DNA of 45,942 bases from Myxococcales bacterium (GTDB lineage: Bacteria; Myxococcota_A; Polyangia; Polyangiales; Polyangiaceae): assembly GCA_023248735.1 (NCBI GenBank), contig JAHFDY010000008.1, positions 1 through 45,942 of the forward strand, in the 5' to 3' direction. The notes under the pieces were generated by a model. It searched no databases. It worked only from the letters and a program-made list of their open reading frames with translations, and was not told where the DNA came from. The position numbers and the translations under genes were made by a program. Below are positions 12,238 to 22,429 of this stretch, piece after piece (positions within the stretch are counted from its first letter, which is position 1; each line of letters opens with the position of its first letter).

Positions 12238-14484
12238 TTAGGCCAACTTCTTCTTCAGCAAGTCACTCACAAGTTTCGGATTCGCCTTCCCTCCCGATTC
12301 CTTCATCGCAAGCCCAACAAGAGCACCGAGGACGTTCGCGTTTCCGGCTCGAAAACGCGCCGCCGCATCTGCATTCGCCGCGAGCACTCGGTCGACCATG
12401 GCCTCAATTGTGGACGCATCCGTTATTTGCTGAAGTCCAAGTTTCTTGACGATCTCCTTCGGCCCACCTTCGCCGTCGAACATCTTGCCGAGCACGTCCT
12501 TGCCTTGCTTGCTCGACAGCGTTCCATCCCCGATGAGCTGTGACAACTCGGCAAGCGCCTTACCCGAGAACGGAGCGCCCTCGAGTTTTCGCGCACGGAC
12601 TTCACCCAGCACGTCGTTGCACGCAAGCGCCGCGGCAATTTTCGACGCACCGCCACTCGCAAGCGCACCTTCAAACAGAACCAAGATATGGGTCTCAGCG
12701 GCCATCGTTCGCGCTTCTTCGGACGAAATGCCGTGGCGGGCCATGAGTTCCTGCGCTTCCACCGGCAACTCGACGGCGACAGTCGCCTTCACTTCGGTCT
12801 TCGGCTTGCTCGCTCTCGGGGAAACTTGAACGGACTTGGAAGTCTGCTTGGCCCAACTGTCCTTCAGCGAAACGGTCCGATTGAATACCGGTGATCCAGG
12901 CTGTGAGTCCGCATCCACAATGAAAAAGCCAAGTCGTTCGAACTGAAATCGATCGCCAATGGTTGCATTTTTCAGCGACGGTTCGACCTTCATCCGCACC
13001 GTCATCAGCGACTTCGGGTTCATTTCTTCCTTGAAGTCACGCGCTTCACCGGGACGCTCCGTGACGAAGAGCCTATCGTAGAGCCGCACTTCGACATCGA
13101 GAGCGTCCGCAACGTTCACCCACTGGATGGTGCCAGGGACCTTCCGCCCATCAGGCGTCACACCTCCGCGCGTTTGTGGATCGTAGCTGCAGTGGATCGC
13201 AACGATCTCACCTTGCGCGTTTTTTGCGACACGCTCGCACTTGATCACGTACGCGTGACGCAGGCGCACTTCACGACCGGGCCCGAGGCGATAAAAGTCG
13301 TTCGGCGGCGTCTCCATGAAATCATCCGCGTCAATGTAGAGTTCGCGCGAAAACGGCAGACTGCGCGAACCTTCGTTCGGTACGTCTTCCGGCCAGTATG
13401 GCGCGTGAAATTCCTCCGTCTGGTTAGGATAATTGTCGACGATAACTTTGAGCGGTTTGTGCACCGCAAGAACGCGACGCGATCGCGCGTTGAGATCCTC
13501 GCGCACGACGAACTCGAGAAGGGCGAGATCGACCGTCGACAAGTTCTTCGCCACGCCAATGCGACCGCAGAACGCGCGAATCGCTTCGGCGGTGTAACCG
13601 CGGCGTCGCAGACCAGCGATCGTCGGCATGCGAGGATCGTCCCATCCCTTGACGAATTTGCCCTCGACTAGTTCGAGCAGCTTGCGTTTGCTCATCACGG
13701 TGTAAGTCAAATTGAGACGGGCAAATTCGGTCTGACGCGAAACCCAAGGCATCTCTGCAGCGGCGATGACCCAATCGTAGAGTTCGCGCGCGCTCTCGAA
13801 CTCCATGGTGCAAAGCGAGTGCGTGATGCCCTCCATTGGGTCGCTCAAGCAGTGCGCAAAATCGTAGAGCGGATAGATGCACCACGCGTCGCCGGTGCGG
13901 TAGTGATGCGCGTATTTGATTCGGTATATCGCAGGATCGCGCAACTTCATGTTGGGTGACGCCATGTCGATCTTGGCGCGCAGAACGCACGAACCTTCTT
14001 TGAATTCGCCGGCGCGCATGCGGCGAAAGAGATCAAGATTCTGTTCGACGGAGCGTTCGCGGAAGGGGCTGTTTTTGCCCGGCTCAGACAGCGTGCCGCG
14101 ATACTCAGACATCTGCTCTTCGTTGAGATCACATACGTACGCGCGTTCCGAACGGATCAAGCGTTCGGCGATGGCGTAGAGCTGGTCGTAGTAACCCGAC
14201 GCGTAGAAAAGATTCTCTCCCCAGTCGAAGCCGAGCCACTTCACGTCTCTTTGGATCGCTGCCACGTATTCGGGATCTTCGGTGGCGGGATTCGTGTCGT
14301 CCATGCGGAGGTGACACTTGCCGCCGAACTCTTTCGCGACTCCGAAGTTGAGGCAGATCGACTTGGCGTGCCCAATATGGAGGTAGCCATTCGGCTCGGG
14401 CGGGAACCGAGTGCAGACCTTGCCGTCGTGTTTCCTGGTCTCCACGTCGGTCGCAATCATGTCGCGGATGAAGTCGCTTGCCAT
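12238..14484 (-). CDS. glnS: glutaminyl-tRNA synthetase with C-terminal YqeY/GatB-like domain
   Basis: 748 residues, about 190 longer than the E. coli enzyme. It charges tRNA-Gln with glutamine in the cytoplasm. The class I catalytic core carries HIGH at 36-39 within [21 protein letters not shown], and VMSKRK (Met264-Lys266) as the KMSKS equivalent, followed by the GlnRS-specific anticodon-binding beta-barrels (about 340-555). After a Lys/Ser-rich linker (about 555-580), residues 585-748 form a helical region with [12 protein letters not shown] and [11 protein letters not shown], matching the YqeY/GatB tail known from GatB and from Deinococcus GlnRS. It lies 50 bases downstream of ettA on the same strand. 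Confidence 0.95.
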   Translation of the reverse strand: MASDFIRDMIATDVETRKHDGKVCTRFPPEPNGYLHIGHAKSICLNFGVAKEFGGKCHLRMDDTNPATEDPEYVAAIQRDVKWLGFDWGENLFYASGYYDQLYAIAERLIRSERAYVCDLNEEQMSEYRGTLSEPGKNSPFRERSVEQNLDLFRRMRAGEFKEGSCVLRAKIDMASPNMKLRDPAIYRIKYAHHYRTGDAWCIYPLYDFAHCLSDPMEGITHSLCTMEFESARELYDWVIAAAEMPWVSRQTEFARLNLTYTVMSKRKLLELVEGKFVKGWDDPRMPTIAGLRRRGYTAEAIRAFCGRIGVAKNLSTVDLALLEFVVREDLNARSRRVLAVHKPLKVIVDNYPNQTEEFHAPYWPEDVPNEGSRSLPFSRELYIDADDFMETPPNDFYRLGPGREVRLRHAYVIKCERVAKNAQGEIVAIHCSYDPQTRGGVTPDGRKVPGTIQWVNVADALDVEVRLYDRLFVTERPGEARDFKEEMNPKSLMTVRMKVEPSLKNATIGDRFQFERLGFFIVDADSQPGSPVFNRTVSLKDSWAKQTSKSVQVSPRASKPKTEVKATVAVELPVEAQELMARHGISSEEARTMAAETHILVLFEGALASGGASKIAAALACNDVLGEVRARKLEGAPFSGKALAELSQLIGDGTLSSKQGKDVLGKMFDGEGGPKEIVKKLGLQQITDASTIEAMVDRVLAANADAAARFRAGNANVLGALVGLAMKESGGKANPKLVSDLLKKKLA

Positions 14485-14534
14485 CGGAGCGCCACGATAT
14501 CACTCCCCTCCCTTGTGTCACTGAGCGCCCGGCA

Positions 14535-16205
14535 TCACATCGCGATCTTGCGGAACTTCACCCTCGTAGGCCTCGCGTCTTCGCCAAGCCGCTTCTTGCG
14601 GTCTTCTTCGTACGCTTGGTAGTTACCTGTAAACCACACGACTTTGCTCTCACCTTCGAACGCGAGAATGTGTGTCGCAATCCGGTTCAGAAACCAACGA
14701 TCGTGACTGATCACCACTGCGCATCCAGGAAACGCGAGCAAAGCGTTCTCGAGCGCCTGCAGTGTTTCGACGTCGAGGTCGTTCGTCGGTTCATCAAGTA
14801 ACAATAGGTTGCCACCATCCTTCAGGAGCTTGGCGAGATGCACGCGATTGCGCTCGCCACCGGAAAGATCTTTGACCTTTTTTTGCTGGTCCGAACCCCT
14901 AAAGTTGAACCAAGAGCAGTATGCGCGGCTGTTGAGCTCTCGCTTGCCCAGCATGATGTTCGGCTCACCTTGCGAGATCAATTCCCACACGCTCTTTTCG
15001 CCTTCGAGCGCATCGCGCGATTGGTCAACGTAACTGACTTTTACGGTGTCGCCGAGCTTGAGAGACCCTTTGTCAGGCGTCTCTTGACCCATGATCATCC
15101 GGAAGAGCGTCGTTTTGCCCGCGCCGTTCGGACCTACAATGCCCACGATACCGCTGCGGGGAAGAAGAAACGCAAGGTCCTCGAAGAGCAGTTTTTCACC
15201 AAACGCTTTGCCAAGACCTGTTGCTTCGATCACCAAATCGCCGAGACGCGGGCCGGGAGGAATCGAGATCTCGGTGGGGTCGCTCGCGCCCTTTGTCGCC
15301 TGCGCCATGAGCTCATCGTAGGCAGACAAGCGCGCCTTACTTTTTGCTTGCCTCGCACGCGGAGACGCTTGCACCCACTCGAGTTCTTGCTTCAATTTGC
15401 GCTGACGCGACGACTCCTGCTTCTCTTCGAGCGCGAGCCTCGCCGACTTCTGTTCGAGCCAGCCTGTGTAGTTCCCCTTGAATGGATGCCCCTTGCCTCG
15501 ATCGAGTTCGAGAATCCAACCCGCGACGTTGTCTAAGAAGTAGCGATCGTGCGTAACCGCGACCACCGTGCCTGGGTACTCATGCAAGAAGTGCTCGAGC
15601 CAAGACACCGACTCCGCGTCGAGATGATTCGTCGGCTCGTCGAGGAGCAACATGTCGGGGCGTGCGAGCAAGAGCTGGCAGAGCGCCACGCGACGTTTTT
15701 CGCCACCCGACAGATTCTTAATCTCCGCATCCGCCGGCGGCACGCGCAACGCATCCATCGCAAGCTCAACGTGGCGGTCAAGATTCCACGCGTCGGCGGC
15801 ATCGATTTTGTCCTGTAAAGATGCCTGTTCGTCAAGCAACTTGGTCATCTCCTCAGCGTCCATCGGCTCGCCAAGTTTGTTGCTGATGTCTTCGAAGCGC
15901 GTAAGCAATGCGCGCACGTCGGCGACGCCTACGTTGACGGCTTCTTCAACGGTCTTCGCATCGCCGAGGTTTGGCTCTTGGGCGAAGTAACCGATGCGTG
16001 TGCCCTGATGCGGAGCCGCCTCGCCGCCAAAAGTTGTGTCGAGTCCGGCCATGATGCGCATGAGAGAGCTCTTGCCCGAACCGTTTGGTCCGATCACGCC
16101 GATTTTCGCGCCGGGATAGAAAGCGAGCGTGATGTTGTCGAGCACCTTCTTGTCAGGCGGATGAACCTTCGTCACGTTGCGCATCTGAAAGATGAATTCG
16201 GGCAT
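14535..16205 (-). CDS. ettA: energy-dependent translational throttle protein EttA (ABC-F ATPase)
   Basis: 556 residues, the usual EttA length. Two ABC ATPase domains and no membrane segments: Walker A GPNGSGKS and GPNGAGKT, signatures LSGGEKRR and LSGGERNR, Walker [12 protein letters not shown] and [11 protein letters not shown]. The arm region between the helical and core parts of domain 1 is present, as is the basic linker between domains ([13 protein letters not shown]). ABC-F proteins of this type bind the ribosomal E site and gate elongation according to energy state (family knowledge). It heads the minus-strand run ettA-glnS, both concerned with translation. Confidence 0.95.
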   Translation of the reverse strand: MPEFIFQMRNVTKVHPPDKKVLDNITLAFYPGAKIGVIGPNGSGKSSLMRIMAGLDTTFGGEAAPHQGTRIGYFAQEPNLGDAKTVEEAVNVGVADVRALLTRFEDISNKLGEPMDAEEMTKLLDEQASLQDKIDAADAWNLDRHVELAMDALRVPPADAEIKNLSGGEKRRVALCQLLLARPDMLLLDEPTNHLDAESVSWLEHFLHEYPGTVVAVTHDRYFLDNVAGWILELDRGKGHPFKGNYTGWLEQKSARLALEEKQESSRQRKLKQELEWVQASPRARQAKSKARLSAYDELMAQATKGASDPTEISIPPGPRLGDLVIEATGLGKAFGEKLLFEDLAFLLPRSGIVGIVGPNGAGKTTLFRMIMGQETPDKGSLKLGDTVKVSYVDQSRDALEGEKSVWELISQGEPNIMLGKRELNSRAYCSWFNFRGSDQQKKVKDLSGGERNRVHLAKLLKDGGNLLLLDEPTNDLDVETLQALENALLAFPGCAVVISHDRWFLNRIATHILAFEGESKVVWFTGNYQAYEEDRKKRLGEDARPTRVKFRKIAM

Positions 16206-16296
16206 GGGACGGCGACGTTACCTTGATTTCAGTGCGTTTTGGAAGGCATGCGCAAACGCCTCACGCGCCGAGAAACGGCCGCGTTACCATCGCCGG

Positions 16297-16875
16297 ATGA
16301 TCAACGCTCTCGCCAAGTACGAAACAAAGTATGTCGCGAAGAAGGCTCTTTTCAGCTTTCTCGGCAACACATTCCGCATCTTCAGTACCGCGGGTCAGCT
16401 CGCCTTTTTCGTCAAGCAGAAGGCCTTCAAGCTCAAGGAAGAGATCACGATCTTCGCCGATGAAGCGCAGACGCAACCGATGATCCGCATCAACGCGCGA
16501 AGCATCATCGACATCTCGGCGACCTACGACATCACCGACGCGGCGACTGGCGCCGTCATTGGTGCGATGAAGCGCAAAGGTCTAAAGAGCCTACTTCGCG
16601 ATGAGTGGGCGATCTTGGCCAACGAGCAGGAGGTCGGCAAGGTTATCGAAGACTCCGGTGCGCTCGCTTTCCTCCGGCGTCTATTTCCAATCATTCCGCA
16701 GAAGTTCAAGGTCTCGTTGGGCACGACCGAAGTCGGCTTCATCAAGCAGCGTTTCAATATTTTTCAGCTCGCCTACGACGTCGACTTCAGCCTTGATCCA
16801 AGCGGTCGATTCGATCCGCGACTCGGCGTCGCGGCCGTTGTGTTGCTTCTCGCGATCGAGGGTCGACAGAACTAA
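16297..16875 (+). CDS. LURP-one-related / tubby-like fold protein
   Basis: 192 residues from the ATG at 16297. There is no signal peptide. The alternation of strands (RIFSTAGQLAFFVKQKAFKLKEEITIF... GAVIGAMKRKG... EWAILANEQEVGKVIED) resembles the LURP-one-related domain, a twelve-strand barrel around a central helix related to phospholipid scramblases and tubby. The last residues (VAAVVLLLAIE) form a hydrophobic helix as in that fold. Function in bacteria is not established; lipid or phosphoinositide binding is a possibility. The gene is divergent from ettA across 91 bases. Confidence 0.6.
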   Translation: MINALAKYETKYVAKKALFSFLGNTFRIFSTAGQLAFFVKQKAFKLKEEITIFADEAQTQPMIRINARSIIDISATYDITDAATGAVIGAMKRKGLKSLLRDEWAILANEQEVGKVIEDSGALAFLRRLFPIIPQKFKVSLGTTEVGFIKQRFNIFQLAYDVDFSLDPSGRFDPRLGVAAVVLLLAIEGRQN

Positions 16876-16892
16876 GACGCTAACGTGCGGCC

Positions 16893-17486
16893 TTAGATGC
16901 CACCGCTGCTGCACGAATCACCGCAATAGTTCGCTTGACACGAAGCAAGTGTCGAATACGGAGCCACGCCGGACGGGTAGTCCATTTGGCAATAGGATTG
17001 GCACTCTTGGTCCCCGCCGCATCCGGTCCAGCAGCTAAGAAAGGAGCTGCACATCGTTGACGAAGAGCCGAAGCAGGCCGTCGCGGCGGAGCAGCAGTAC
17101 ATACCGGTACAGGCCGAACATGCTGCAGCAAGCGCCATCGTGTTCTTGAGCGCCGGACACGACCCGCCGCCGTCGGACTTTGCTGCGTCTTTCACCGAGG
17201 CGATGCCGCCGTCCGTCGCTTCCTTAAACACGCAGTACGACTGCATGCTCGCTTTTGCCTGCGCGAAGCACGATTCGTGCGTGGCACAATCGGCGTTCGT
17301 CGTGCATGCCTTTCGGCAATAATTATTGGTGCCATTGTCGATGCACTCGAGACCCGGATCGCACGTGCTCGGGTCGCATTTTTTTGCGATGGCCCCCCCG
17401 GCAGGGTTCTCTGCCGTTGCGCATGCGAGCACGACGAGTGGCGCTGAAGCGACGAGGAAAACACGAAGGGAAGTTGGAAGTCTCAT
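16893..17486 (-). CDS. Cys-rich lipoprotein, unknown function
   Basis: 197 residues. The ATG at 17486 gives a signal ending VLAC (Cys22); an upstream in-frame ATG would put 19 polar residues before it. The mature part has over 20 Cys in two blocks: DPSTCDPGLECIDNG...CRKACTTNADC (about 30-65), like small disulphide-rich knots, then CSACTGMYCC...CFGSSSTMCSSFLSC...CGGDQECQSYC (about 110-195). No named family is recognised for the second block. The protein should be extracytoplasmic and disulphide-bonded. It converges on the LURP-one-like gene and is divergent from the DUF4215 lipoprotein gene. Confidence 0.75.
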   Translation of the reverse strand: MRLPTSLRVFLVASAPLVVLACATAENPAGGAIAKKCDPSTCDPGLECIDNGTNNYCRKACTTNADCATHESCFAQAKASMQSYCVFKEATDGGIASVKDAAKSDGGGSCPALKNTMALAAACSACTGMYCCSAATACFGSSSTMCSSFLSCWTGCGGDQECQSYCQMDYPSGVAPYSTLASCQANYCGDSCSSGGI

Positions 17487-17782
17487 GGGTGGGCGATTAG
17501 CACACCCCAAACCGTGTTGCCTCACACCCCCATCGGTTTTCATATGGCACTGAGTTGCATTTGATAAATCCTAGCGAAAGTCGACACCCGAGGGATAGCG
17601 ATCACCCTCACCGCGAATATCGCGCAACGTGAGTTACCAATTCCGCGTCGTTTGCGACCGACCCGCGACCGATGTTCCCTTCGCGACTCCCGACTTCGGA
17701 AACGGCAGGAGGACCTGCGGACGTTCAGTCGACCCACAAAGCAAACGAAGCACACGTAGTCAATTGCTCGTACGCTCATGCA

Positions 17783-19129
17783 ATGCGAACGCGCTCCGTT
17801 TCGCTCGTCATCGCCTCGTGCTTCGTCGCCGCGATCGCTTGTGGATCGCGCACGTCGCTCGACAACTTCAACGCGATAGCGACGCCCAATCCATGCGGCA
17901 ACGGCATCATCGAAGGTGGCGAACAGTGCGACGACGGCAACACCGACTCGTCCGACTCATGCCTTGCAACCTGTGTGAAAGCCGTCTGCGGGGACGGCAT
18001 CGTGCACGTCGGCGTAGAGCTCTGCGATAATGGTTGGTTACTCAACAGCGACGGCGGCAGCGATGGCGACGCGGAAGGCAACCCCGACGGCGGTACATGT
18101 ACCCCTCGCTGCGGGCCACCCACTTGCGGCGACGGCGTCGTGCAGCCACCTGAGATTTGCGACGACAAAAATTTCGACGACACCGACGCGTGTTTGTCGT
18201 CGTGCCTTCCGGCTCGATGTGGCGACGGCTTCGTCCATGCGGGCGTCGAAGCGTGTGACGACGGAGACACGCTCGACACGAACGATTGCACCACAAGTTG
18301 CTTAGCCGCCAGATGCGGCGACGGCTTCACGTGGAAAGGCCACGAAGAGTGCGATGACGGAAACGTCAACGATCTTGACGGATGCGACAACAACTGCAAA
18401 CTGCCGGTGTGCGGCGACGGTAAGGTCGCGATCACGGAGGCTTGCGACCTGGGAGCAAACAACGGAGACAGGCCCGCGTTCCTCATCTCCCAGCCGTCTG
18501 GCACGCACATCGGTACGAATCCGATTATCCGCAAGAAGTCGTCGTCGTCGTTCTACGATTACTACTCCGCGAGCTCGCATACAGGGCTCGAACAGATCGG
18601 CGAAAGCCGCATCTATCTCTACGTTGATTCCAGCACAGGACGACTGAGCCTAGTCCTCACGCATGGCATCGACGAGGACACGACGGGTCAGTCGCAGCCA
18701 ACCTCCGACGTCGAGATGGACATCGCCGGCCTGCCGAGCGGCTTTCAAATTGACCTGTCCGACGATGACGAAACCGAGTTCTTCAAGGCAGGCACGAGTA
18801 CCGCAAGTGGCCGCTGGCACTACAACCGCAACAGCGATGGCGGCGTGCTCGGCGGCCTTCCTTTTCCCGGCACGTGGAAAGTCACGGTCACGCCAAAGTT
18901 CACCACGGGCATCACCACGTGGGGATGGGTGAAGGACACGCTGGTTCGTATTCCGCTCGTCATGACGGAGCCCATCACGATCGAAGCGTTCGACGCAAAG
19001 AGTGCTTGCCGCACGAATTGCACGATTCCGCGATGCGGCGATGGTGTGCTCGACGGAGGCGAAGTTTGCGACGACGGGAACACGAAGGGCGGCGATGGAT
19101 GCAACGCGACGTGCACTGCGCTCAATTAG
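17783..19129 (+). CDS. DUF4215 Cys-rich repeat lipoprotein
   Basis: 448 residues. The start at 17783 gives a signal ending AIAC (Cys20). Residues of about 35-230 hold five repeats of the type CGDGxxxxGEqCDDGN...DxC...C, the DUF4215 Cys-rich repeat common in myxobacterial surface proteins. A sixth repeat begins as CGDGKVAITEACDLG, is interrupted by about 180 residues of beta-rich sequence, and resumes as CRTNC before the last full repeat (CGDGVLDGGEVCDDGN). Probable role is surface binding or adhesion; no enzyme motif is visible. The 296-base gap between this gene and the Cys-rich lipoprotein gene contains no pattern I would call a promoter with confidence. Confidence 0.88.
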   Translation: MRTRSVSLVIASCFVAAIACGSRTSLDNFNAIATPNPCGNGIIEGGEQCDDGNTDSSDSCLATCVKAVCGDGIVHVGVELCDNGWLLNSDGGSDGDAEGNPDGGTCTPRCGPPTCGDGVVQPPEICDDKNFDDTDACLSSCLPARCGDGFVHAGVEACDDGDTLDTNDCTTSCLAARCGDGFTWKGHEECDDGNVNDLDGCDNNCKLPVCGDGKVAITEACDLGANNGDRPAFLISQPSGTHIGTNPIIRKKSSSSFYDYYSASSHTGLEQIGESRIYLYVDSSTGRLSLVLTHGIDEDTTGQSQPTSDVEMDIAGLPSGFQIDLSDDDETEFFKAGTSTASGRWHYNRNSDGGVLGGLPFPGTWKVTVTPKFTTGITTWGWVKDTLVRIPLVMTEPITIEAFDAKSACRTNCTIPRCGDGVLDGGEVCDDGNTKGGDGCNATCTALN

Positions 19130-19142
19130 CGCTTGGGCGCTA
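19127..19142. terminator. palindromic hairpin covering two convergent stop codons
   Basis: TAGCGC-TTGG-GCGCTA is a perfect 6-bp stem with a 4-base loop. The left arm begins with the TAG stop of the DUF4215 gene and the right arm ends with the TAG stop of the phosphatase gene read on the minus strand. It is symmetric, so it could act in both directions, but no T run follows. Confidence 0.4.
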
Positions 19143-19748
19143 CCTCAGGTGACTCGTATCCCCTATCCGCGTCAGCATCGCACCGCGATCTCCAAATTCA
19201 AATGTCGTCACCGAAGCGGTGGGACATGAAACACGATCGCGAAAGCGCCCCAAGTGCAAACCCAGAAGCGCGCACGTGATCACACGAATCGTTGCTTTGT
19301 GGCTGACCACCATGACGGTCTCGTCCGGATGCGCGTCGCGAATTGCAAGAAGCACCGGCAGCGCACGCGCGGCGATCGCGAACGCGCTTTCGCCACCCGG
19401 CGGACTCGCAACCGACGGATCGCCGTTCCACGCCGCGTACGCCGCGGGCTCCGTCTGCTTGATCTCCGTTTCCTGTCGGCCTTCCCACGTGCCGTAGCCG
19501 ATCTCACGCAGACCGTGGTCAAACCGTGGCACAAGGTTAAGCGCATTGACCGTTGGCTCCGCGGTCATGCGAGCCCGCAATTTCGGGCTGACATAGATCG
19601 CACTCGGCTTGAGCGCAGCGGCAAGCACGCTTAGCTTTTCCGCCTGCCACTTGCCCTTGTCGGTAATCGGCGGATCAAGATCGCCGCAGAAGACACCCTC
19701 TGAACTCTGTGACGTATCACCGTGCCTGACGAGGTGGAGGGTGTGCAT
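19140..19748 (-). CDS. histidine phosphatase family protein (phosphoglycerate mutase-like)
   Basis: 202 residues. Arg8-His9-Gly10 is the RHG motif with the phosphorylated His; SPKLRARMTAEP supplies the second Arg, GYGTWEGRQ the acidic region, and VVSHKATIR the second catalytic His. Soluble, cytoplasmic. The family includes alpha-ribazole phosphatase, phosphoserine phosphatase and broad-range phosphatases; the substrate cannot be chosen from sequence alone. The gene begins 2 bases after the stop of the amidohydrolase fusion gene on the same strand, so they are probably co-transcribed. Confidence 0.88.
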   Translation of the reverse strand: MHTLHLVRHGDTSQSSEGVFCGDLDPPITDKGKWQAEKLSVLAAALKPSAIYVSPKLRARMTAEPTVNALNLVPRFDHGLREIGYGTWEGRQETEIKQTEPAAYAAWNGDPSVASPPGGESAFAIAARALPVLLAIRDAHPDETVMVVSHKATIRVITCALLGLHLGRFRDRVSCPTASVTTFEFGDRGAMLTRIGDTSHLR

Positions 19749-19750
19749 CG

Positions 19751-22291
19751 TTACTGCACGATATCAGTAGCGGACCGCGGGCAGAGTTTGCTGTTCGCAA
19801 AACCAAACATCAGTACCCCCGTGATTGACTGAAAGGTCGCACCCACGGTGTACGTGTTGTCGAGCACCTCGTATGCGTAGTCATCGACCCGCAGATTGCC
19901 CGTAACGCTGAATTCGTCGAAGTCGGTCGGCGAGTCTGGGTTTGCGTTGGTCACCGCAACGCTCGTGACCTTCACGAGCATGCCATTGTAGGCCGCAGCC
20001 TGTGATCCACCCGTGGCGATGTCTGCCGCGCTTACGGTGGCGATCATCGAATCGATCGTTTTCGGGCAAGCACCCGTCTTTGTGATGGTCACGTCCTCAA
20101 GCTGAATGCCACCACTGTACTCGCTCGTCTTCGCAGTGACGGTGACGAGATCACCCACAGCGACGGTGGGTACGACCTTCGCCATATAGGCGAGCACGCC
20201 GCTGCTGGTGGTCGTCGAAGTGGGGCTCGGGTCTTGGACCCACACGCCGTATTGATCGACGTGATCGCGCTTCGCGGTCACGCAAACGTTTTCGATCGTG
20301 ACCGCGGTGCCCTTCGCCTCCGCGCGTGCCTGGGTAACCGTGTCTTTCTTTGGCGGACAAGCTGCGGCGCCAGGGTTTGCGTCCTGCGGACAGGCGTCGC
20401 AAGCGTCGCCCTTGCCATCTTTGTCGGCGTCGGCTTGGTCGGGATTGGCACTCGTCGGGCAATTGTCTTTGTCGTCGGCGATTCCATCGGAGTCGAGATC
20501 GCCAGCAGTCGGAGCACACTCCGTGGAGTTGGGCTTGAGCGGACATGGATCGCAAGCATCGCCCACGCCATCGCCGTCCGCATCCCCTTGCTGTCCCTTG
20601 TCGATCAGACGAGGCGGATCGAAGACTGTTGGACACTTGTCTTTGTCGTTCGCGATACCGTCTCCGTCGGTGTCCGAGCTTGAACCGACACCTGTGAACT
20701 CGCTAGGACGGCTCGGTACGCAGCTCGGCTCGTCTGTCGGTGTTCCGCAAAAGAACACCGGATATTTGTCGCCTCCCGCAGCGGTGAAAATATCCGAAAC
20801 CGATTTTCCGAATTCCTGTTGTGCACAAATCTTGTGGGCCGCAAGGCAATCGGTCAGAGCTTCACACCCTTGACCACCACTTAGCGCATCCACGACTTCT
20901 GTTTCCCCGGTCAGAATCTTTCCGGCGCGAAGCACAACGGCAACGTCGCTCACGCCGGCGTTAATAACCGCGCGCCATGTATCCTTCCCAGCGCCGTTCC
21001 ACACGGTGATGTCGCCGTAGAGACCCTTCTTGAGCGCGCCGATCTGGGTGCTCTTCGCCGTATTCGCAGCGGCGTCTTCGGTGACCATTCGATACAGCTG
21101 ATAGTCGGCGAAAAAGCCACCGAGATTGTTACGATTGTAGTCGTCGGCACACGTGAGCTCTCGAAGCATGTTCATGCTTCCGGACGCCGACCAGTCCGTG
21201 CCGAGCGAGAGCTGCACGCCGAGGCGAGCGAACGCCGAAACCGACGCAGTGAAGCCATAGAGATCGATGTTCGAGCGTGGCGACCAGATGACGCCGACAC
21301 CCTTGGACGCGGCGAGCGCGGCATCTGCCGGGAGCAGGCCGATGGCATGAATCATCGCGGTCTGCGGCTTCATGTAGTCGACTTGCGAACCGGTTTGACC
21401 CGACGAGCAAGTGAACTCGTTGCGCGCAGCATCGTTAATGCCCTCCGCCACGTGCGGTTCGAAGGCCTCCTCAACCGCAGCTTGGTCCGTGGTTACCGCC
21501 GGCTTGTACGTGCAGTCGGTCAGCATCTTGCCGTCGCTGTCGCCCAGCGGGAACGTTTCGTACTGAACGGCCTTGCCTGACAGCCCACCTGAATTCGATA
21601 CTTGGTCAAGATTCCTGACCATTCCGCTAACGCCGCCAGAGCCAACCGTTGACGCCGCACCGCTGAGGACGAAACGAAGTTCGGCCAGCGGTACGGAGTT
21701 ATTACCGGTGCCACCTGGAGTCGAGAGTTTCGGCTTGGACGCGCCGGCACCCTTTCGCCACTCGTGGCGGTGATCGTAACGGGCAGTGTGGGGCTTGGGC
21801 GAAAGCTGTGCGAACGTCACGTGGTCGTGCGTGTTGATCAGCGCAGGGGTCACGACGCCATCAGCACACGTCACCTGGGTCGCAGTTGCGTAGCTCGCGT
21901 CCGTGGAGCAATCGCACGCAGCACACTGAATGATGCCCTTGCTGTCGACGACAACTTCGCCGCCCTCGTAGATCTTCTCAGGAGTCACAACACGGCCTCG
22001 AACGACGACGCCCGCCGTCCCCGCCTTGGTCACGTCGCAAACGCCACTGGCCGCCTTTTGCAGTGCATTCGCACACTTCTCAACGGTGGGCGCTGGAACC
22101 GACGTGAAACCCGTTGTGTTCGGCGGTCTGCCGCTGTCGGGCGGCGCGCTGTCAGCTGGCACCTGGCTATCGGGGCCCGCATCGCCTCCCGCATCGGGCG
22201 CGCCAATGGTGGGCGCTTCAGAACAGGCAGCGGCGATCAAGCCCGCAAATGGAATCATCGAGGCAAAAACGAGTCGGGTCGAACGCAGCAC
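19751..22291 (-). CDS. amidohydrolase lipoprotein with thrombospondin type 3 repeats and C-terminal OB-like domain
   Basis: 846 residues from a GTG with AAGGAG 7 bases upstream. The signal ends AAAC (Cys23), followed by an Asp/Ala/Pro tether (to about 60). Residues of about 95-515 form an amidohydrolase: NTHDH (His155, His157) for metal, MIHAIG and LGTDWS for the later His and Asp ligands, and a closing YGDITVWNG. Four DxDxDG calcium-binding thrombospondin type 3 units follow (about 545-650: DTDGDG, DADGDG, DLDSDG, DADKDG, each with CP pairs). The last 190 residues (VTIENVCVTA...YGVWVQDP...VGDLVTVTAK) resemble the OB-like domain of extracellular nucleases. The activity could be hydrolysis of a cyclic amide or related bond outside the cell; substrate unknown. 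Confidence 0.85.
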   Translation of the reverse strand: MLRSTRLVFASMIPFAGLIAAACSEAPTIGAPDAGGDAGPDSQVPADSAPPDSGRPPNTTGFTSVPAPTVEKCANALQKAASGVCDVTKAGTAGVVVRGRVVTPEKIYEGGEVVVDSKGIIQCAACDCSTDASYATATQVTCADGVVTPALINTHDHVTFAQLSPKPHTARYDHRHEWRKGAGASKPKLSTPGGTGNNSVPLAELRFVLSGAASTVGSGGVSGMVRNLDQVSNSGGLSGKAVQYETFPLGDSDGKMLTDCTYKPAVTTDQAAVEEAFEPHVAEGINDAARNEFTCSSGQTGSQVDYMKPQTAMIHAIGLLPADAALAASKGVGVIWSPRSNIDLYGFTASVSAFARLGVQLSLGTDWSASGSMNMLRELTCADDYNRNNLGGFFADYQLYRMVTEDAAANTAKSTQIGALKKGLYGDITVWNGAGKDTWRAVINAGVSDVAVVLRAGKILTGETEVVDALSGGQGCEALTDCLAAHKICAQQEFGKSVSDIFTAAGGDKYPVFFCGTPTDEPSCVPSRPSEFTGVGSSSDTDGDGIANDKDKCPTVFDPPRLIDKGQQGDADGDGVGDACDPCPLKPNSTECAPTAGDLDSDGIADDKDNCPTSANPDQADADKDGKGDACDACPQDANPGAAACPPKKDTVTQARAEAKGTAVTIENVCVTAKRDHVDQYGVWVQDPSPTSTTTSSGVLAYMAKVVPTVAVGDLVTVTAKTSEYSGGIQLEDVTITKTGACPKTIDSMIATVSAADIATGGSQAAAYNGMLVKVTSVAVTNANPDSPTDFDEFSVTGNLRVDDYAYEVLDNTYTVGATFQSITGVLMFGFANSKLCPRSATDIVQ

Positions 22292-22429
22292 AGGCCGCTC
22301 CTTCTGTTGGTCGGCGGGTTTTGTCGCAATTCGCCCCTCGGCGCCACCTCAATTTCGATGCGTAGGCTACGAGGCGCCCTTGCGCGCCAGCCTTTTCCGC
22401 CTCACAAAGGGCACAGTCAAGGAACCTGA

